This document shows positions 1 through 8,397 of a DNA stretch of 64,000 nucleotides, piece by piece (positions within the stretch are counted from its first letter, which is position 1; each line of letters opens with the position of its first letter). Both the position numbers and the translations under genes were made by a program. The notes under the pieces are model-generated. The model did no database searches and was not told the origin of the DNA. It saw nothing but the letters and a program-made list of their open reading frames with translations. This DNA comes from an uncultured Collinsella sp. (GTDB lineage Bacteria; Actinomycetota; Coriobacteriia; Coriobacteriales; Coriobacteriaceae): positions 1 to 64,000 of the forward strand of contig CAKUON010000007.1 in NCBI GenBank assembly GCA_934668875.1. Reading direction: 5' to 3'.

Positions 1-127
1 ATTGTTAGATTAAAAGTAACAGACCGGATGAAGATACGTGCGACGGGGGCGAGGCGAATGGCTGAGCGGTATCGATACGCGGGTTCAACGGTATCACATT
101 GGCCACATAGATTTTTAACTTGCATTT

Positions 128-877
128 CTACCCGCCCTTTTCGTAGAGTCGCCGATACGTGCTTAGCGCACCCTCGGCGCGTCCGGCAGGCTTTGCGAAA
201 TGGGATCCAGAAGACTTCGGCGCAGCATCATCTTGCGGAATGCTTCTAATGAGCCTCCCATCCTTCAAAAACAGAATCTCATCGCACAGCCTATCGACCG
301 AATCCAAGATGTGGGATGACATGATGATGCACGTACCAGAATCGGCCAGCTTCCTGAGAATCTCGGAATGCAAGTCCACCCTGCTGGGGTCGAGCGCGTT
401 CATGGGCTCATCTAATAGAAGGTACCGCGCGCCCGTCGCATACGCAATCGCCAGGGTAAGCTGCTGCTTCATGCCCTGGCTCAGAGTGCGGATCCTCATC
501 TTCGCGAACTCGCCTATCTGCGTTTGTTCCACTATCTCTTCGATATCGCGAGCATGCGGCCACATATCGCAAACCATCTTGAGGTGATCTTCCGCACGCA
601 ATCCGGGATACAGCAGCGTCCCCTCACCAGGTGCATAGAAGATCATAGAACGGACCTCTCTCGCACCCGTACCCTGCACCTCATCCAGAACGATGCTCCC
701 GTCCACGCGAGGACCCGGCAAACCTGCCATCGCACGCAGCAACGTCGTCTTTCCATGCCCGTTCGGAGCGACGAGACCGTAGACCGTACCCGGGGCAAAC
801 TCAGCGTTCACCGAATCTACGAGCACCTTCTTTCCATAAGAGATCGTCAGCGTTTGAAGGTCAATCATCGAGATCAT
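128..877 (-). CDS. ABC transporter ATP-binding protein
   Basis: ATPase subunit (249 aa) of a two-gene ABC system, working with the permease encoded just upstream. Visible motifs are a Walker A (APNGHGKTT, about residues 38-46), a signature motif LSQGMKQQ and a Walker B YLLLDEPMNALDP. The length is normal for a stand-alone ATPase of an ABC-2 exporter. The first ATG overlaps the permease stop as ATGA, suggesting translational coupling. A second ATG three codons later is better spaced from the GAAAGGGG ribosome-binding site and may be the true start. The substrate is unknown; context (a small secreted protein at the head of the cluster) suggests peptide export or self-protection, which is inference. 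Confidence 0.9.
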   Translation of the reverse strand: MISMIDLQTLTISYGKKVLVDSVNAEFAPGTVYGLVAPNGHGKTTLLRAMAGLPGPRVDGSIVLDEVQGTGAREVRSMIFYAPGEGTLLYPGLRAEDHLKMVCDMWPHARDIEEIVEQTQIGEFAKMRIRTLSQGMKQQLTLAIAYATGARYLLLDEPMNALDPSRVDLHSEILRKLADSGTCIIMSSHILDSVDRLCDEILFLKDGRLIRSIPQDDAAPKSSGSHFAKPAGRAEGALSTYRRLYEKGG

Positions 878-3096
878 CCCCTTTCGATCTTTGGAACACT
901 CAGGCGCACCATCAACGGAGATACGGCGCCCAAGACCACCAGCAGAGCGCCCGATGCGCCGACGACCTCTCCAAAAGGCATCGCGTTCGTCCCTCGCCCA
1001 AGGAACCCAATCGTCCCCACCTGGGAAGCGGGATCAAACGAGGCGAATGGAGCCAGCAGCGCGACGCCCATGCCCACGCTTTCAACATGAGCGCTCAACG
1101 AACCCAACACCAAGAGAACCGCGCAAACCATTCCGGTGACAACGGGGTTGCGGCTAATCGCTGCTGTCAACGCAGCGACGACGGAAATCACGCCGTATGC
1201 CATGACCAGCAACGGAATACTGCACAACACCGCCTCCCCCACCATGGACGTTGTCGAAGCTCCCGCCCGAATGAGAGCGACGGGATACTCCGATCCACCC
1301 GCACCGTTCTTAATCACGGACACAACGACAGCGGGAACCATCGACACCAAAAGCAGCACCAAGCCAAGCAGGAGAGCCAGCGCAACAGCCGTCAGAAAAC
1401 GCACATGCGCTGTTGCGGGGATCTGGAGAACCAGAAGGGAACGACACTGCAGGTGGGTGCACGCGAGCGATGTGACAACCACGGGCAACAGCAAAAATAA
1501 GGAGGGAAGCGCTGCCTGGAGATACGAAAGGAGGATTAATGGGGGCATCTTCGTACTTAACTCGTAAACCTTGGGGTCCGGCAAGCTCGCGATCGACTCA
1601 AGCAGAAGGGCGCGCGCCTCCGCACGAGAAGGAGTCTCCGGCTCGATTCCGATCGATTGCAGGAGAGTCGCATCTGCCGCGCCCAGCTCACCTCGAGCGC
1701 GCTCGTACGTCGCAAGGCTTCGAAACCCCTCCGCAGGCATAGGCGCGTACACGAAACCCGAAAGAGCATCCCGCATGTCTTCCAGGGCCGCTTTGCCCTC
1801 GACGTCCATATTCGCAGCGTTCTGCTCTAGATACCGATCTATTGAACGGAGCTCCCCATCCCTATACCGAACAGCGGAAACGTTATCAGCGTCAGGAAAC
1901 ATCTCGACCAGAGCCGGGGCCAGCATCGTCGTCGACATTGCAATCGCGCATACGGCGAGGGTAGGAGAACGCAGGAGCAGTTTCCCCATCGTTCTTACGT
2001 ATGCAACGGCGGAGGCACAAGCGCTCGAACGAGTTGCCGTTCTCGATGCAGTGAAGGAACCTCTCTCAAGACAAATCGGGGATATCGGGCACGCGCAGCC
2101 GCTCTTTCCAGCAACGCAAAGCAGGCTAATTGCCAGCACCTCGATCCCGATTGCGCATACGAGGGCAATCGCGCCACGCTCGAAGCAAAGTCCAGGCAGA
2201 TTCACTATCTGCGTTGTCGGGTACGGGCTATAGGCGCCGACGGTCAACTCAGTGTTCGCATACGTAAGGGGATTCAACAGGGCGAACTCACGTAAAGCGA
2301 TGGATCTTCCGTAATACCCGGGAACCATCGTCACCCCCATCAGGGCACATACGAACACGATTCCAAGCGTAGGGTTATTGGCAATCTTCACGGCAAGGTG
2401 AACGACAAGCGAGATGAACGCTGCCACCAAGAATTGCAAGATGGCCGTCTGCGCGAACACCAGCCAAGCCGGTTTGATAACCGGAGTCGCATATTGAATG
2501 TAGCCTATCGGATAGAACGGCGAGCCCGGGCCATTCTTCACAAGCGCGGCGATTATCCCTGGAAGATTGATGGCGAGGACGGCAAGCATTGCAAAAACAC
2601 TCGCCCATACGCTCGATGCAACAAGTCTACCCAGCTCGCCCATCGGTGCCTGGATGATGAGCTTTTCACGTTTGTTAAGACGCGCGGCAAGGAACGAGAC
2701 GGCAACGGCCGTTGCGACCCATAGCAAGTACTCCTTCGATCCGTCATAATAGGTGTACTCTCCATCCGATATCTGCAGAAACGGAAGTAGGGGAGAGAGC
2801 GGTGCCAAGATAAGACGTCCCGCGGCAAGAGGGTACAGAAGCGCGGGCATGCTTGATGAAGAGGTATAGACACCGTCCTCCCCCGCATTCACAAGCGCAT
2901 CCGCATAGGATGCTGACAATTCCTGCTCAACACGGGTTATTCCCGACTCGAGGTATTCGACCCGTCCGTCGATGCCAGCCGCGCTCCTGAAGACGGGCAG
3001 AGCACAAAGAACCATCAACGCAACAACGACAACACAGAGCGACCTGGAGGAGAGAAGCGACCTAAAGATCGCCTTCGAGATTTTGAGCATATTCAT
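874..3096 (-). CDS. Fused tandem ABC-2-type permease
   Basis: Polytopic membrane protein of about 740 aa, partner of the following ATPase. It consists of two related halves, each with an N-terminal membrane anchor, an extracytoplasmic segment and a cluster of hydrophobic helices. The phrase LPGIIAALVKNGPGSPFYP in half one recurs as VPAVVVSVIKNGAGGSEYP in half two, and the following helix block also repeats, so this looks like two ABC-2 permeases joined head to tail. The start is placed at the ATG at 3096 because TTAAGG lies about 6 nt upstream; an in-frame ATG at 3162 has no such site. The substrate cannot be read from the sequence. Confidence 0.85.
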   Translation of the reverse strand: MNMLKISKAIFRSLLSSRSLCVVVVALMVLCALPVFRSAAGIDGRVEYLESGITRVEQELSASYADALVNAGEDGVYTSSSSMPALLYPLAAGRLILAPLSPLLPFLQISDGEYTYYDGSKEYLLWVATAVAVSFLAARLNKREKLIIQAPMGELGRLVASSVWASVFAMLAVLAINLPGIIAALVKNGPGSPFYPIGYIQYATPVIKPAWLVFAQTAILQFLVAAFISLVVHLAVKIANNPTLGIVFVCALMGVTMVPGYYGRSIALREFALLNPLTYANTELTVGAYSPYPTTQIVNLPGLCFERGAIALVCAIGIEVLAISLLCVAGKSGCACPISPICLERGSFTASRTATRSSACASAVAYVRTMGKLLLRSPTLAVCAIAMSTTMLAPALVEMFPDADNVSAVRYRDGELRSIDRYLEQNAANMDVEGKAALEDMRDALSGFVYAPMPAEGFRSLATYERARGELGAADATLLQSIGIEPETPSRAEARALLLESIASLPDPKVYELSTKMPPLILLSYLQAALPSLFLLLPVVVTSLACTHLQCRSLLVLQIPATAHVRFLTAVALALLLGLVLLLVSMVPAVVVSVIKNGAGGSEYPVALIRAGASTTSMVGEAVLCSIPLLVMAYGVISVVAALTAAISRNPVVTGMVCAVLLVLGSLSAHVESVGMGVALLAPFASFDPASQVGTIGFLGRGTNAMPFGEVVGASGALLVVLGAVSPLMVRLSVPKIERG

Positions 3097-3162
3097 CGCC
3101 AACCTTAACCTCATCCAGTCGGAACAGAGGGGCCGAACAAAATGCTCGGCCCTTCCTCGCAT

Positions 3163-3528
3163 CTAGTAGGTGCTATAGACAAATTGCCATTTATCAGTTG
3201 TGCCAAGAACACCACAGGAGCACATTGCAGCGAGGCGGGATTCCCTATGATGCGCGGATCGGCGATAGCCATTTCGGTAGGAGATCGTCTTGTAAGAGAT
3301 GTTGAACATCGAGATGCTGTGCCCGCTTACGCCGCGAGGACAGCTGTAGCTCCAGTAGGTATCGACGACGTCGTCCGTATACCCGAGGGGCTCAACGAGG
3401 GCACACTGGCTGCTCTCCTGGGAAGGAGGCATCGGGGTATCCGCAAAAGCGGGGGCTCCCGGCAGCAACAGACAAAGAGCGAGGCCGAGGAAAACCAAGA
3501 GCTTACACGACTTAACAGTACTGAACAT
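3163..3528 (-). CDS. Small secreted Cys-containing protein
   Basis: Protein of about 121 aa with a clear signal peptide (KSCKLL, then a hydrophobic core, then APAFA-D as a likely cleavage site). This leaves a mature domain of about 90 aa with four cysteines, two of them in an MCSC motif. The start at 3528 follows GGAGAGG at the right distance; an ATG four codons upstream lies inside that ribosome-binding site. The gene heads the same-strand cluster with the double permease and ATPase. Secreted protein plus large membrane protein plus ATPase is also the layout of lactococcin 972-type bacteriocin loci, but I see only weak resemblance to that family, so the function is open. Confidence 0.7.
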   Translation of the reverse strand: MFSTVKSCKLLVFLGLALCLLLPGAPAFADTPMPPSQESSQCALVEPLGYTDDVVDTYWSYSCPRGVSGHSISMFNISYKTISYRNGYRRSAHHRESRLAAMCSCGVLGTTDKWQFVYSTY

Positions 3529-3592
3529 AATCCTCTCCAATCTAGAGGGGTTTCGGTTGCAGCATGCTCTGATTACTTGCCGGCAAAGTCAA

Positions 3593-3611
3593 TTTAACAT
3601 AAACTGTTAAA
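3593..3611. promoter_or_regulatory. TTTAACA-N5-TGTTAAA palindrome
   Basis: Perfect 7-bp inverted repeat about 38 bp before the DUF2975/XRE gene pair and 65 bp from the divergent secreted-protein gene. Position and symmetry suit an operator, for instance for the XRE-type regulator encoded at 4171. No binding data are implied. Confidence 0.4.
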
Positions 3612-3648
3612 AAGTAACCTGAGTTTTTTAAATTCCTCGGAGGTTATT

Positions 3649-4161
3649 ATGAGTTCCGACAATCGCACTCCCCGGCTTCATTCCTTCCGCATCGCATGTG
3701 CGATAGCCTCTGCGACCCTTTGCGCCACCGCCATCGCACAAGTGGCGTTCTCCTTAAAGCCAGCAATCGAAGTGCTCGACAACCCTGTAATTGCAGACTC
3801 CCCCGCGTATCCAGCCCTTGCGATCTCGACATTGGTCCCTGCCGTCATCGGTATCGCTACGACCATCCTCAGCGCCGTTCTCGTGTGGACGATCAAGAGC
3901 GGAGACCCCTTCAAGAAAGGGTCTGCGACATGCTTGAAGGTGCTCGGCATTCTCTTCGTTGTTCAAGCTGCCACCAGCCTCTACGCCGGCTCACTCAAAA
4001 CCTCCGTTTCGATGTTTGGCGGCGAGGGGGCCGTCGGCGCCCAAGAGATCGCTTCATCATTCGATTGGACCTCTCTGGTTCTCGGCATCGTCCTGTTCAT
4101 GCTTTCCCAGCTCTTCTTGTACGCCCGAGAGCTGTACCTCGACTCCGACGAGATTGCGTAA
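3649..4161 (+). CDS. DUF2975-like four-helix membrane protein
   Basis: Protein of 170 aa with four hydrophobic segments (about residues 12-33, 52-82, 95-112 and 138-158), the pattern of the DUF2975 family. It starts after GGAGG with 5-nt spacing. A small XRE-type regulator begins 9 bp downstream on the same strand; DUF2975 proteins are commonly paired with such YozG-like regulators. The biochemical role is unknown. Family assignment rests on topology and context, not on a motif. Confidence 0.7.
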   Translation: MSSDNRTPRLHSFRIACAIASATLCATAIAQVAFSLKPAIEVLDNPVIADSPAYPALAISTLVPAVIGIATTILSAVLVWTIKSGDPFKKGSATCLKVLGILFVVQAATSLYAGSLKTSVSMFGGEGAVGAQEIASSFDWTSLVLGIVLFMLSQLFLYARELYLDSDEIA

Positions 4162-4170
4162 GGAAACGCC

Positions 4171-4422
4171 ATGCCCGTAATTGTTCGCCTCGACAAGATC
4201 ATGGCCGAGCGAAAGATTTCCTCGAACGAACTTGCCGAAAGGATTGGAACCACGCCCGTGAACCTGTCCCGTATTAAAAAAGGGCATATTCGCGGCATTC
4301 GCTTCAACACACTCGAGCAGCTATGCCTCGCCCTTCGTTGCCAACCCGGAGACCTTCTCGAAGTCATGAGCGAAGAGGATGCCCGAAAGGAGTTCGGACT
4401 CGATTGGTCCGCCGAGGATTAG
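4171..4422 (+). CDS. XRE/Cro-CI family regulator (YozG-like)
   Basis: Small DNA-binding protein (83 aa). A helix-turn-helix is visible at about residues 18-40 (SSNELAERIGTTPVNLSRIKKG), followed by the FNTLEQLCLALRCQPGDLLE stretch typical of Cro/CI-type single-domain regulators paired with DUF2975 proteins. It is cotranscribed with that membrane gene (9-bp gap). Oddly, its TAG stop is immediately followed, in the same frame, by codons of a truncated integrase. Confidence 0.88.
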   Translation: MPVIVRLDKIMAERKISSNELAERIGTTPVNLSRIKKGHIRGIRFNTLEQLCLALRCQPGDLLEVMSEEDARKEFGLDWSAED

Positions 4423-5148
4423 AGGGCGGTCGTACTCGCCCTGCACACGGGGATGCGAATCGGCGAGGTCTGCGGCCTTCGGTGGTGCGATGTGGATTTC
4501 GAGACGGGCCTGATCTCGATCAGACACTCGGTGGCGTACGCGAAGGGAATGGGTTCGTTCATCAAGGACACCAAGACCCATGACGCCAGGGGTATCCCCA
4601 TCGACCCGGTCGGCCTACTCCCCTTCCTGAAGGAGACCCACGAGATCGACTGCGGAAAGCTGCGCTTGCGCGGCCTTACCGGGGCGGTCGAGATCGGGGA
4701 CTGCTACATCCTGTCGGAGCCGGGCGCGACCTTCGCGACGACAAGCTATATCCGCAGGGCGTTCAAGACGTTCTCGGAGACCAACGGCCTCATGGGCACG
4801 AACGACGAGCTGATCACGTTCCACGGCCTGCGCCACACCTTCGCGACGCAGTGGATCCGCCACGGCGGCGACATCAAGGCGCTCCAGTCGATCCTCGGGC
4901 ACAAGGACGCCATGGTCACGCTCAACGTCTACGCCGACATCGAGCCGATGTCCAAGATCCAGAACATGTTGCGCGTGTCGCCGAGCCTGTGGCGCGGCTA
5001 CCTCGGGCCGAGGGTCGATCCGAGTCCCATGTTCCAACAGAGGATCCAGGAGTCCATCGAGACGCTCCAGGCGTTCGGCTACGGCATCACCGAGCCGGAC
5101 GACCGAAATATCGCCATACGCGACGTGAAGACGAACAGTTGGCTCTAG
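4423..5148 (+). pseudogene. Tyrosine recombinase/integrase, catalytic-domain remnant
   Basis: C-terminal catalytic domain of a phage-type tyrosine recombinase. The full active-site set is visible: Arg in LHTGMRIGEVCGLRW, Lys in the TKTHDARGIPI hairpin, HGLRH, LGHKD and the Tyr in NVYAD. The family-typical text begins directly after the XRE stop codon, before the first ATG at 4453, and the N-terminal arm and core-binding domain (usually about 150-180 residues) are absent. This is best read as a deletion remnant of an integrated element. An ATG-initiated 231-aa product is possible but should not bind att DNA normally. Confidence 0.8.
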
Positions 5149-5544
5149 CTCACCGAGTACGCGGCAGTGCTGGGCCCATCCCAACTGAGGTCACGGTGGT
5201 CCGATAGGGGCGCCGCCCGCGGCATGCGCCGCGGAGCGGTATCCCCTACCGAAGGGCGGGGATGCCCTCCGCTTCCAGTTCGGAATCAGCCGTCGGAGGC
5301 GTTCGGCTGACTGCGGGAACGGCCTGTCCGCTCAATGTGTTCGGCTGAGATCGGAAATCAACCCAACACGAGCCGGACACGCGCCAGACGGCTCTTCCCC
5401 GTACGGCCTTCCCCCTTACGCTCATGTTGCAGGCATGTAACGCCGCAGCGAGCGCGCCTTTTTTGCGCCAGACAGGTACAATGATGAACACTGTACCGTA
5501 GCGGAGCGCCCCGCGCGCGCCGCAATCACGCGAAAGGGTTTCCC
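5149..5544. other. 396-bp gap after the integrase remnant
   Basis: No convincing gene. The stretch has a GC-rich inverted segment around 5215-5240 (GCCGC..GCGGC) and then runs into the promoter and ribosome-binding site (GAAAGGG) of the ACT-domain gene. It may hold leftover mobile-element sequence, but no att repeat was recognised. Confidence 0.4.
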
Positions 5545-5832
5545 ATGGCCGAGATCTCGTCCTCCCGTATCGTCATCACCGTCCTTGGCAAGAACCGCCC
5601 CGGCATCGTCGCCGGCGTCACCCGTGTCCTAGGCGAGGCCAACGTCGACATCCGCGACATCACGCAGTCCATTATCGAGGACATCTTCACCATGACCATG
5701 CTGGCCGATACCGCCGAGTCCAAGCTCGACTTCGCCGAGCTGCAGAAGGCGCTGGCCGAGGCCGGCGAGCTTTCGGGCGTCAACGTGTCCATCCAGCGCG
5801 AGGACGTCTTCAACTTTATGTACCGCCTGTAG
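5545..5832 (+). CDS. ACT-domain protein, UPF0237 type
   Basis: Single-module regulatory protein (95 aa). It opens with IVITVLGKNRPGIVAGVTRVLGEANVDIRDI, the beta-alpha-beta ligand-binding signature of ACT domains in the GcvR/UPF0237 group. It probably binds an amino acid or similar ligand and acts through dimerisation; the partner is unknown. The start is supported by GAAAGGG six bases upstream. The citrate synthase gene follows after 78 bp on the same strand. Confidence 0.88.
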   Translation: MAEISSSRIVITVLGKNRPGIVAGVTRVLGEANVDIRDITQSIIEDIFTMTMLADTAESKLDFAELQKALAEAGELSGVNVSIQREDVFNFMYRL

Positions 5833-5910
5833 CGAACAGGCCGTGCAGGAACAGGCCGGCGCATCTGCACTCAAGCACGCCGCCCCCACACGGCCCGGAG
5901 AGGAGCGCAC

Positions 5911-7329
5911 ATGGCCTACGACGCCAAGAAAATCTATTACCGCTTCGATGACCACTTGAGCCGACTAGTCCTGGATTACGAAGCAAGCCGCCAGATTTCG
6001 TCTGAGAGCGAAAGCCTCTACCACGGCCTGCCGACCAACCCTTATGACGAGGGCCTGTTTGTCGAGCACAATGTCAAGCGCGGTCTGCGCAATGCCGACG
6101 GCTCGGGCGTGGTCGCGGGCCTCACTCGTATCTCGGACGTGCACGGCTACAACAAGGTCGACGGAAAGGTCGTGCCCGATCAGGGCAAACTCACGCTTCG
6201 CGGCTACAGCATCGAGGATCTGGTCAACAATGCCCAGGCCGAGAATCGCTACGGCTACGAAGAAGTCGCCTATCTGCTTATCACGGGTTCGCTGCCCAAC
6301 AAGGAAGAGCTCGACGGCTTTTGTGAGCGCCTGGGCGCCTTTAGACATCTGAGCGACGAGTACGTTAAAGAGTTCCCTATGACCACGGTGTCGTCGAGCA
6401 TCATGAACGTGCTCCAGCGCGCCGTACTGTTGCTCTACGCCTTCGATGCCGAACCAGACGTGATCACGCCCGAGCACGAAATCGACGTCGCCATTTCCAT
6501 GCTCGCACGTCTCCCGCGCATCGCCGCCTTCGCACACATGGCCTCGGTCGCCAAGCTTCGCGGCTCCGAGGTTCACGTGCCGCACCCCACGCCCGGTCTC
6601 TCCACCGCCGAGACCATCCTACAGGTCTTGCGCGGTGGCATGGCGTTCACCCGCGACGAAGCCATGCTGCTCGACGTGATGCTCATGCTGCATGCTGAGC
6701 ACGGCGGCGGCAACAACTCCACATTTGCCTGCCGCGTGCTGTCCTCCTCGGCCACCGACCCGTATTCCGCCTATGCCGCGGCCATCGGCTCGCTCAAGGG
6801 TCCGCGCCACGGCGGCGCCAACGCCAAGGTCGTGTCCATGCACGAGGACATCCGTGCGCATGTCTCCAATTGGGAGGACGAGGACGAGGTCGCAACCTAC
6901 CTGGGCAAGATCCTCGACAAGCAGGCCTTCGACGGCACGGGTCTCATCTACGGCATGGGCCACGCCGTCTACACGCTGAGCGACCCGCGTGCCGAGGTGT
7001 GCCGCCGTTACGCGCGCACGCTTGCCGCCAAGAAGGACTTGGGTGAGGAGTTCGCGCTCATCGAGCGCATCGAGCGCCTGGCCCCGCAGGTGATGCGCGA
7101 CCACGGCATGACCAAGCCCATCTGCGCCAACATCGACCTGTACACGGGCTTTATCTACAAGATGCTCGGCGTGCCCGAGACGCTCTTTACGCCGCTGTTC
7201 GCCGTCGCCCGCATGGCCGGCTGGTCGGCGCACCGCATGGAGGAGCTCTTCTGCGCACATCGCATCATCCGCCCGGCATACCGTCCGGTGATCGAGCCGC
7301 TGGAGTACAAGCCGCTCGCCGATCGCTAG
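5911..7329 (+). CDS. gltA: Citrate synthase
   Basis: Condenses acetyl-CoA with oxaloacetate to citrate (472 aa). Landmarks are the LRGYSIEDL region near the N-terminus, the catalytic-His segment MLHAEHGGGNNSTF, the CoA/substrate loop KGPRHGGANAKV and the second catalytic segment GMGHAVYTLSDPRAE. The length is longer than the 370-430 aa of many type I enzymes but matches anaerobe homologues. It starts after GGAGAGGAG. No other TCA-cycle gene is nearby, so the likely role is supply of 2-oxoglutarate/glutamate; a 2-methylcitrate activity cannot be excluded. Confidence 0.93.
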   Translation: MAYDAKKIYYRFDDHLSRLVLDYEASRQISSESESLYHGLPTNPYDEGLFVEHNVKRGLRNADGSGVVAGLTRISDVHGYNKVDGKVVPDQGKLTLRGYSIEDLVNNAQAENRYGYEEVAYLLITGSLPNKEELDGFCERLGAFRHLSDEYVKEFPMTTVSSSIMNVLQRAVLLLYAFDAEPDVITPEHEIDVAISMLARLPRIAAFAHMASVAKLRGSEVHVPHPTPGLSTAETILQVLRGGMAFTRDEAMLLDVMLMLHAEHGGGNNSTFACRVLSSSATDPYSAYAAAIGSLKGPRHGGANAKVVSMHEDIRAHVSNWEDEDEVATYLGKILDKQAFDGTGLIYGMGHAVYTLSDPRAEVCRRYARTLAAKKDLGEEFALIERIERLAPQVMRDHGMTKPICANIDLYTGFIYKMLGVPETLFTPLFAVARMAGWSAHRMEELFCAHRIIRPAYRPVIEPLEYKPLADR

Positions 7330-7352
7330 GACGCGGACCGTTATAGAACCCG

Positions 7353-7391
7353 AGCGTGGCCAGGGCAACACCGCCCTCGGCCACGCTTTTT
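7353..7391 (+). terminator. Rho-independent terminator of gltA
   Basis: GC-rich hairpin (GCGTGGCC..GGCCACGC, reinforced by GGGC/GCCC) followed by five Ts, 24 bp after the citrate synthase stop. Confidence 0.9.
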
Positions 7392-7416
7392 ATGCCAGTA
7401 GAAAGGGCTGCATCGA

Positions 7417-8259
7417 ATGATTGTGTTTTCCGATATGGATGGAACGCTGCTGACGAGCGATAAGCAGATGAGCGACGCCACCTGGACGATGCTCGACGAG
7501 CTTGCGCGCCGCGGCATTGAATTTGTGCCCTGCACGGGACGTCCGCTGTCGGGCATCTTTGAGCCCATCCTCGCCCATCCCGCCGTGCACTATGCCGTCT
7601 GCGCCAATGGCGCCAGCGTCTGGCAGCTCGACGACGATGTGCCCACCGATGCCTCGCGCGCCACGCGCATATTGAGCCGTCCGCTCGATCGCGGCATTGC
7701 CCATCGCGTCCATCGCATCGCCGCCGGCCACGATGTGACCTTCGATATCTTCGCGGATGGGCAGTGCTTCCTCCCCCGCTCGCTCTATACGCGCCTGGAC
7801 GAATTCTGCGGCGGCGACCCCCACATCGCGGCTTCGCTCAAGCGCACACGAACACCGATCGACATGGATATCGACAGCAAGATCGACGGGGTCGAGACGC
7901 TCGAACGCATCGCCATGTACTGGCACGACCCGGCCGATCGCGACGCCATCGCGGCGGAGCTCGACGCGCTCGAAGGCATCGAGGTCACGCGTTCGTACGC
8001 CATGAATATCGAGGTCATGGGCGAGGGAGCCACCAAGGGAACGGCATTGGCTTGGCTATGTGGGCATCTGGGCGAGCCTCTCGCCGACGCCTGGGCGTTC
8101 GGCGACAACATCAACGACATTCCCATGCTGCAGGCAGCAGGCCACGGCATGGCTATGATCAACGCCGAACCCGAGGACCGCGAGGCGGCCGACGCCATCA
8201 CCGAGTTCGACAACGACCACGACGGCGTCGCCCGCACCATCATGGCCGCCCTCGCCTAG
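7417..8259 (+). CDS. Cof-type HAD-IIB phosphatase
   Basis: Probable sugar- or nucleotide-phosphate phosphatase (280 aa). It has the HAD nucleophile motif DMDGTLL at residues 6-12, motif II CTGRP, the Lys of motif III in GATKGTAL and motif IV FGDNINDIPML. The C2B cap between motifs II and III places it in the Cof/YidA subfamily. The preceding gene ends in a terminator, so it is probably monocistronic. It faces another HAD gene convergently. Confidence 0.9.
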   Translation: MIVFSDMDGTLLTSDKQMSDATWTMLDELARRGIEFVPCTGRPLSGIFEPILAHPAVHYAVCANGASVWQLDDDVPTDASRATRILSRPLDRGIAHRVHRIAAGHDVTFDIFADGQCFLPRSLYTRLDEFCGGDPHIAASLKRTRTPIDMDIDSKIDGVETLERIAMYWHDPADRDAIAAELDALEGIEVTRSYAMNIEVMGEGATKGTALAWLCGHLGEPLADAWAFGDNINDIPMLQAAGHGMAMINAEPEDREAADAITEFDNDHDGVARTIMAALA

Positions 8260-8306
8260 TCATTGATAGTCATTGGGGACGTTCTTAAATGGCTAGTCGC
8301 TGGCGG

Positions 8307-8364
8307 CACTCATTTAAGTCTGTCCCCAATGAGTGGTTTCACTCACTTAAGTCTGTCCCCAACT
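8307..8364. repeat. REP-like 29-bp hairpin repeat, one full and one degraded copy
   Basis: A 29-bp unit (8307-8335) begins CACTCATT and ends AATGAGTG, forming an imperfect hairpin around GTCTGTCCCC. A decayed second copy follows at 8340-8364. The same unit occurs twice at 61635-61696. Neighbouring bases (8276 GGGGACGTTCTT and 8383 AATGTCCC) carry related GGGGAC/GTCCC boxes. The repeat lies between convergent genes, where REP-type elements usually accumulate. Confidence 0.8.
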
Positions 8365-8397
8365 GTCGGCGCATAAGGAATGTCCCTAACTACCGGT

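Noticed and set aside
28..249. 73-codon plus-strand open frame at the window start
   Set aside because: Overlaps the end of the ABC ATPase gene on the other strand and reads as Arg-rich shadow sequence. Bases 1-127 show no supported feature.
5246..5491. 81-codon minus-strand open frame in the gap after the integrase
   Set aside because: Low-complexity Arg/Ala composition, no ribosome-binding site and no family resemblance.
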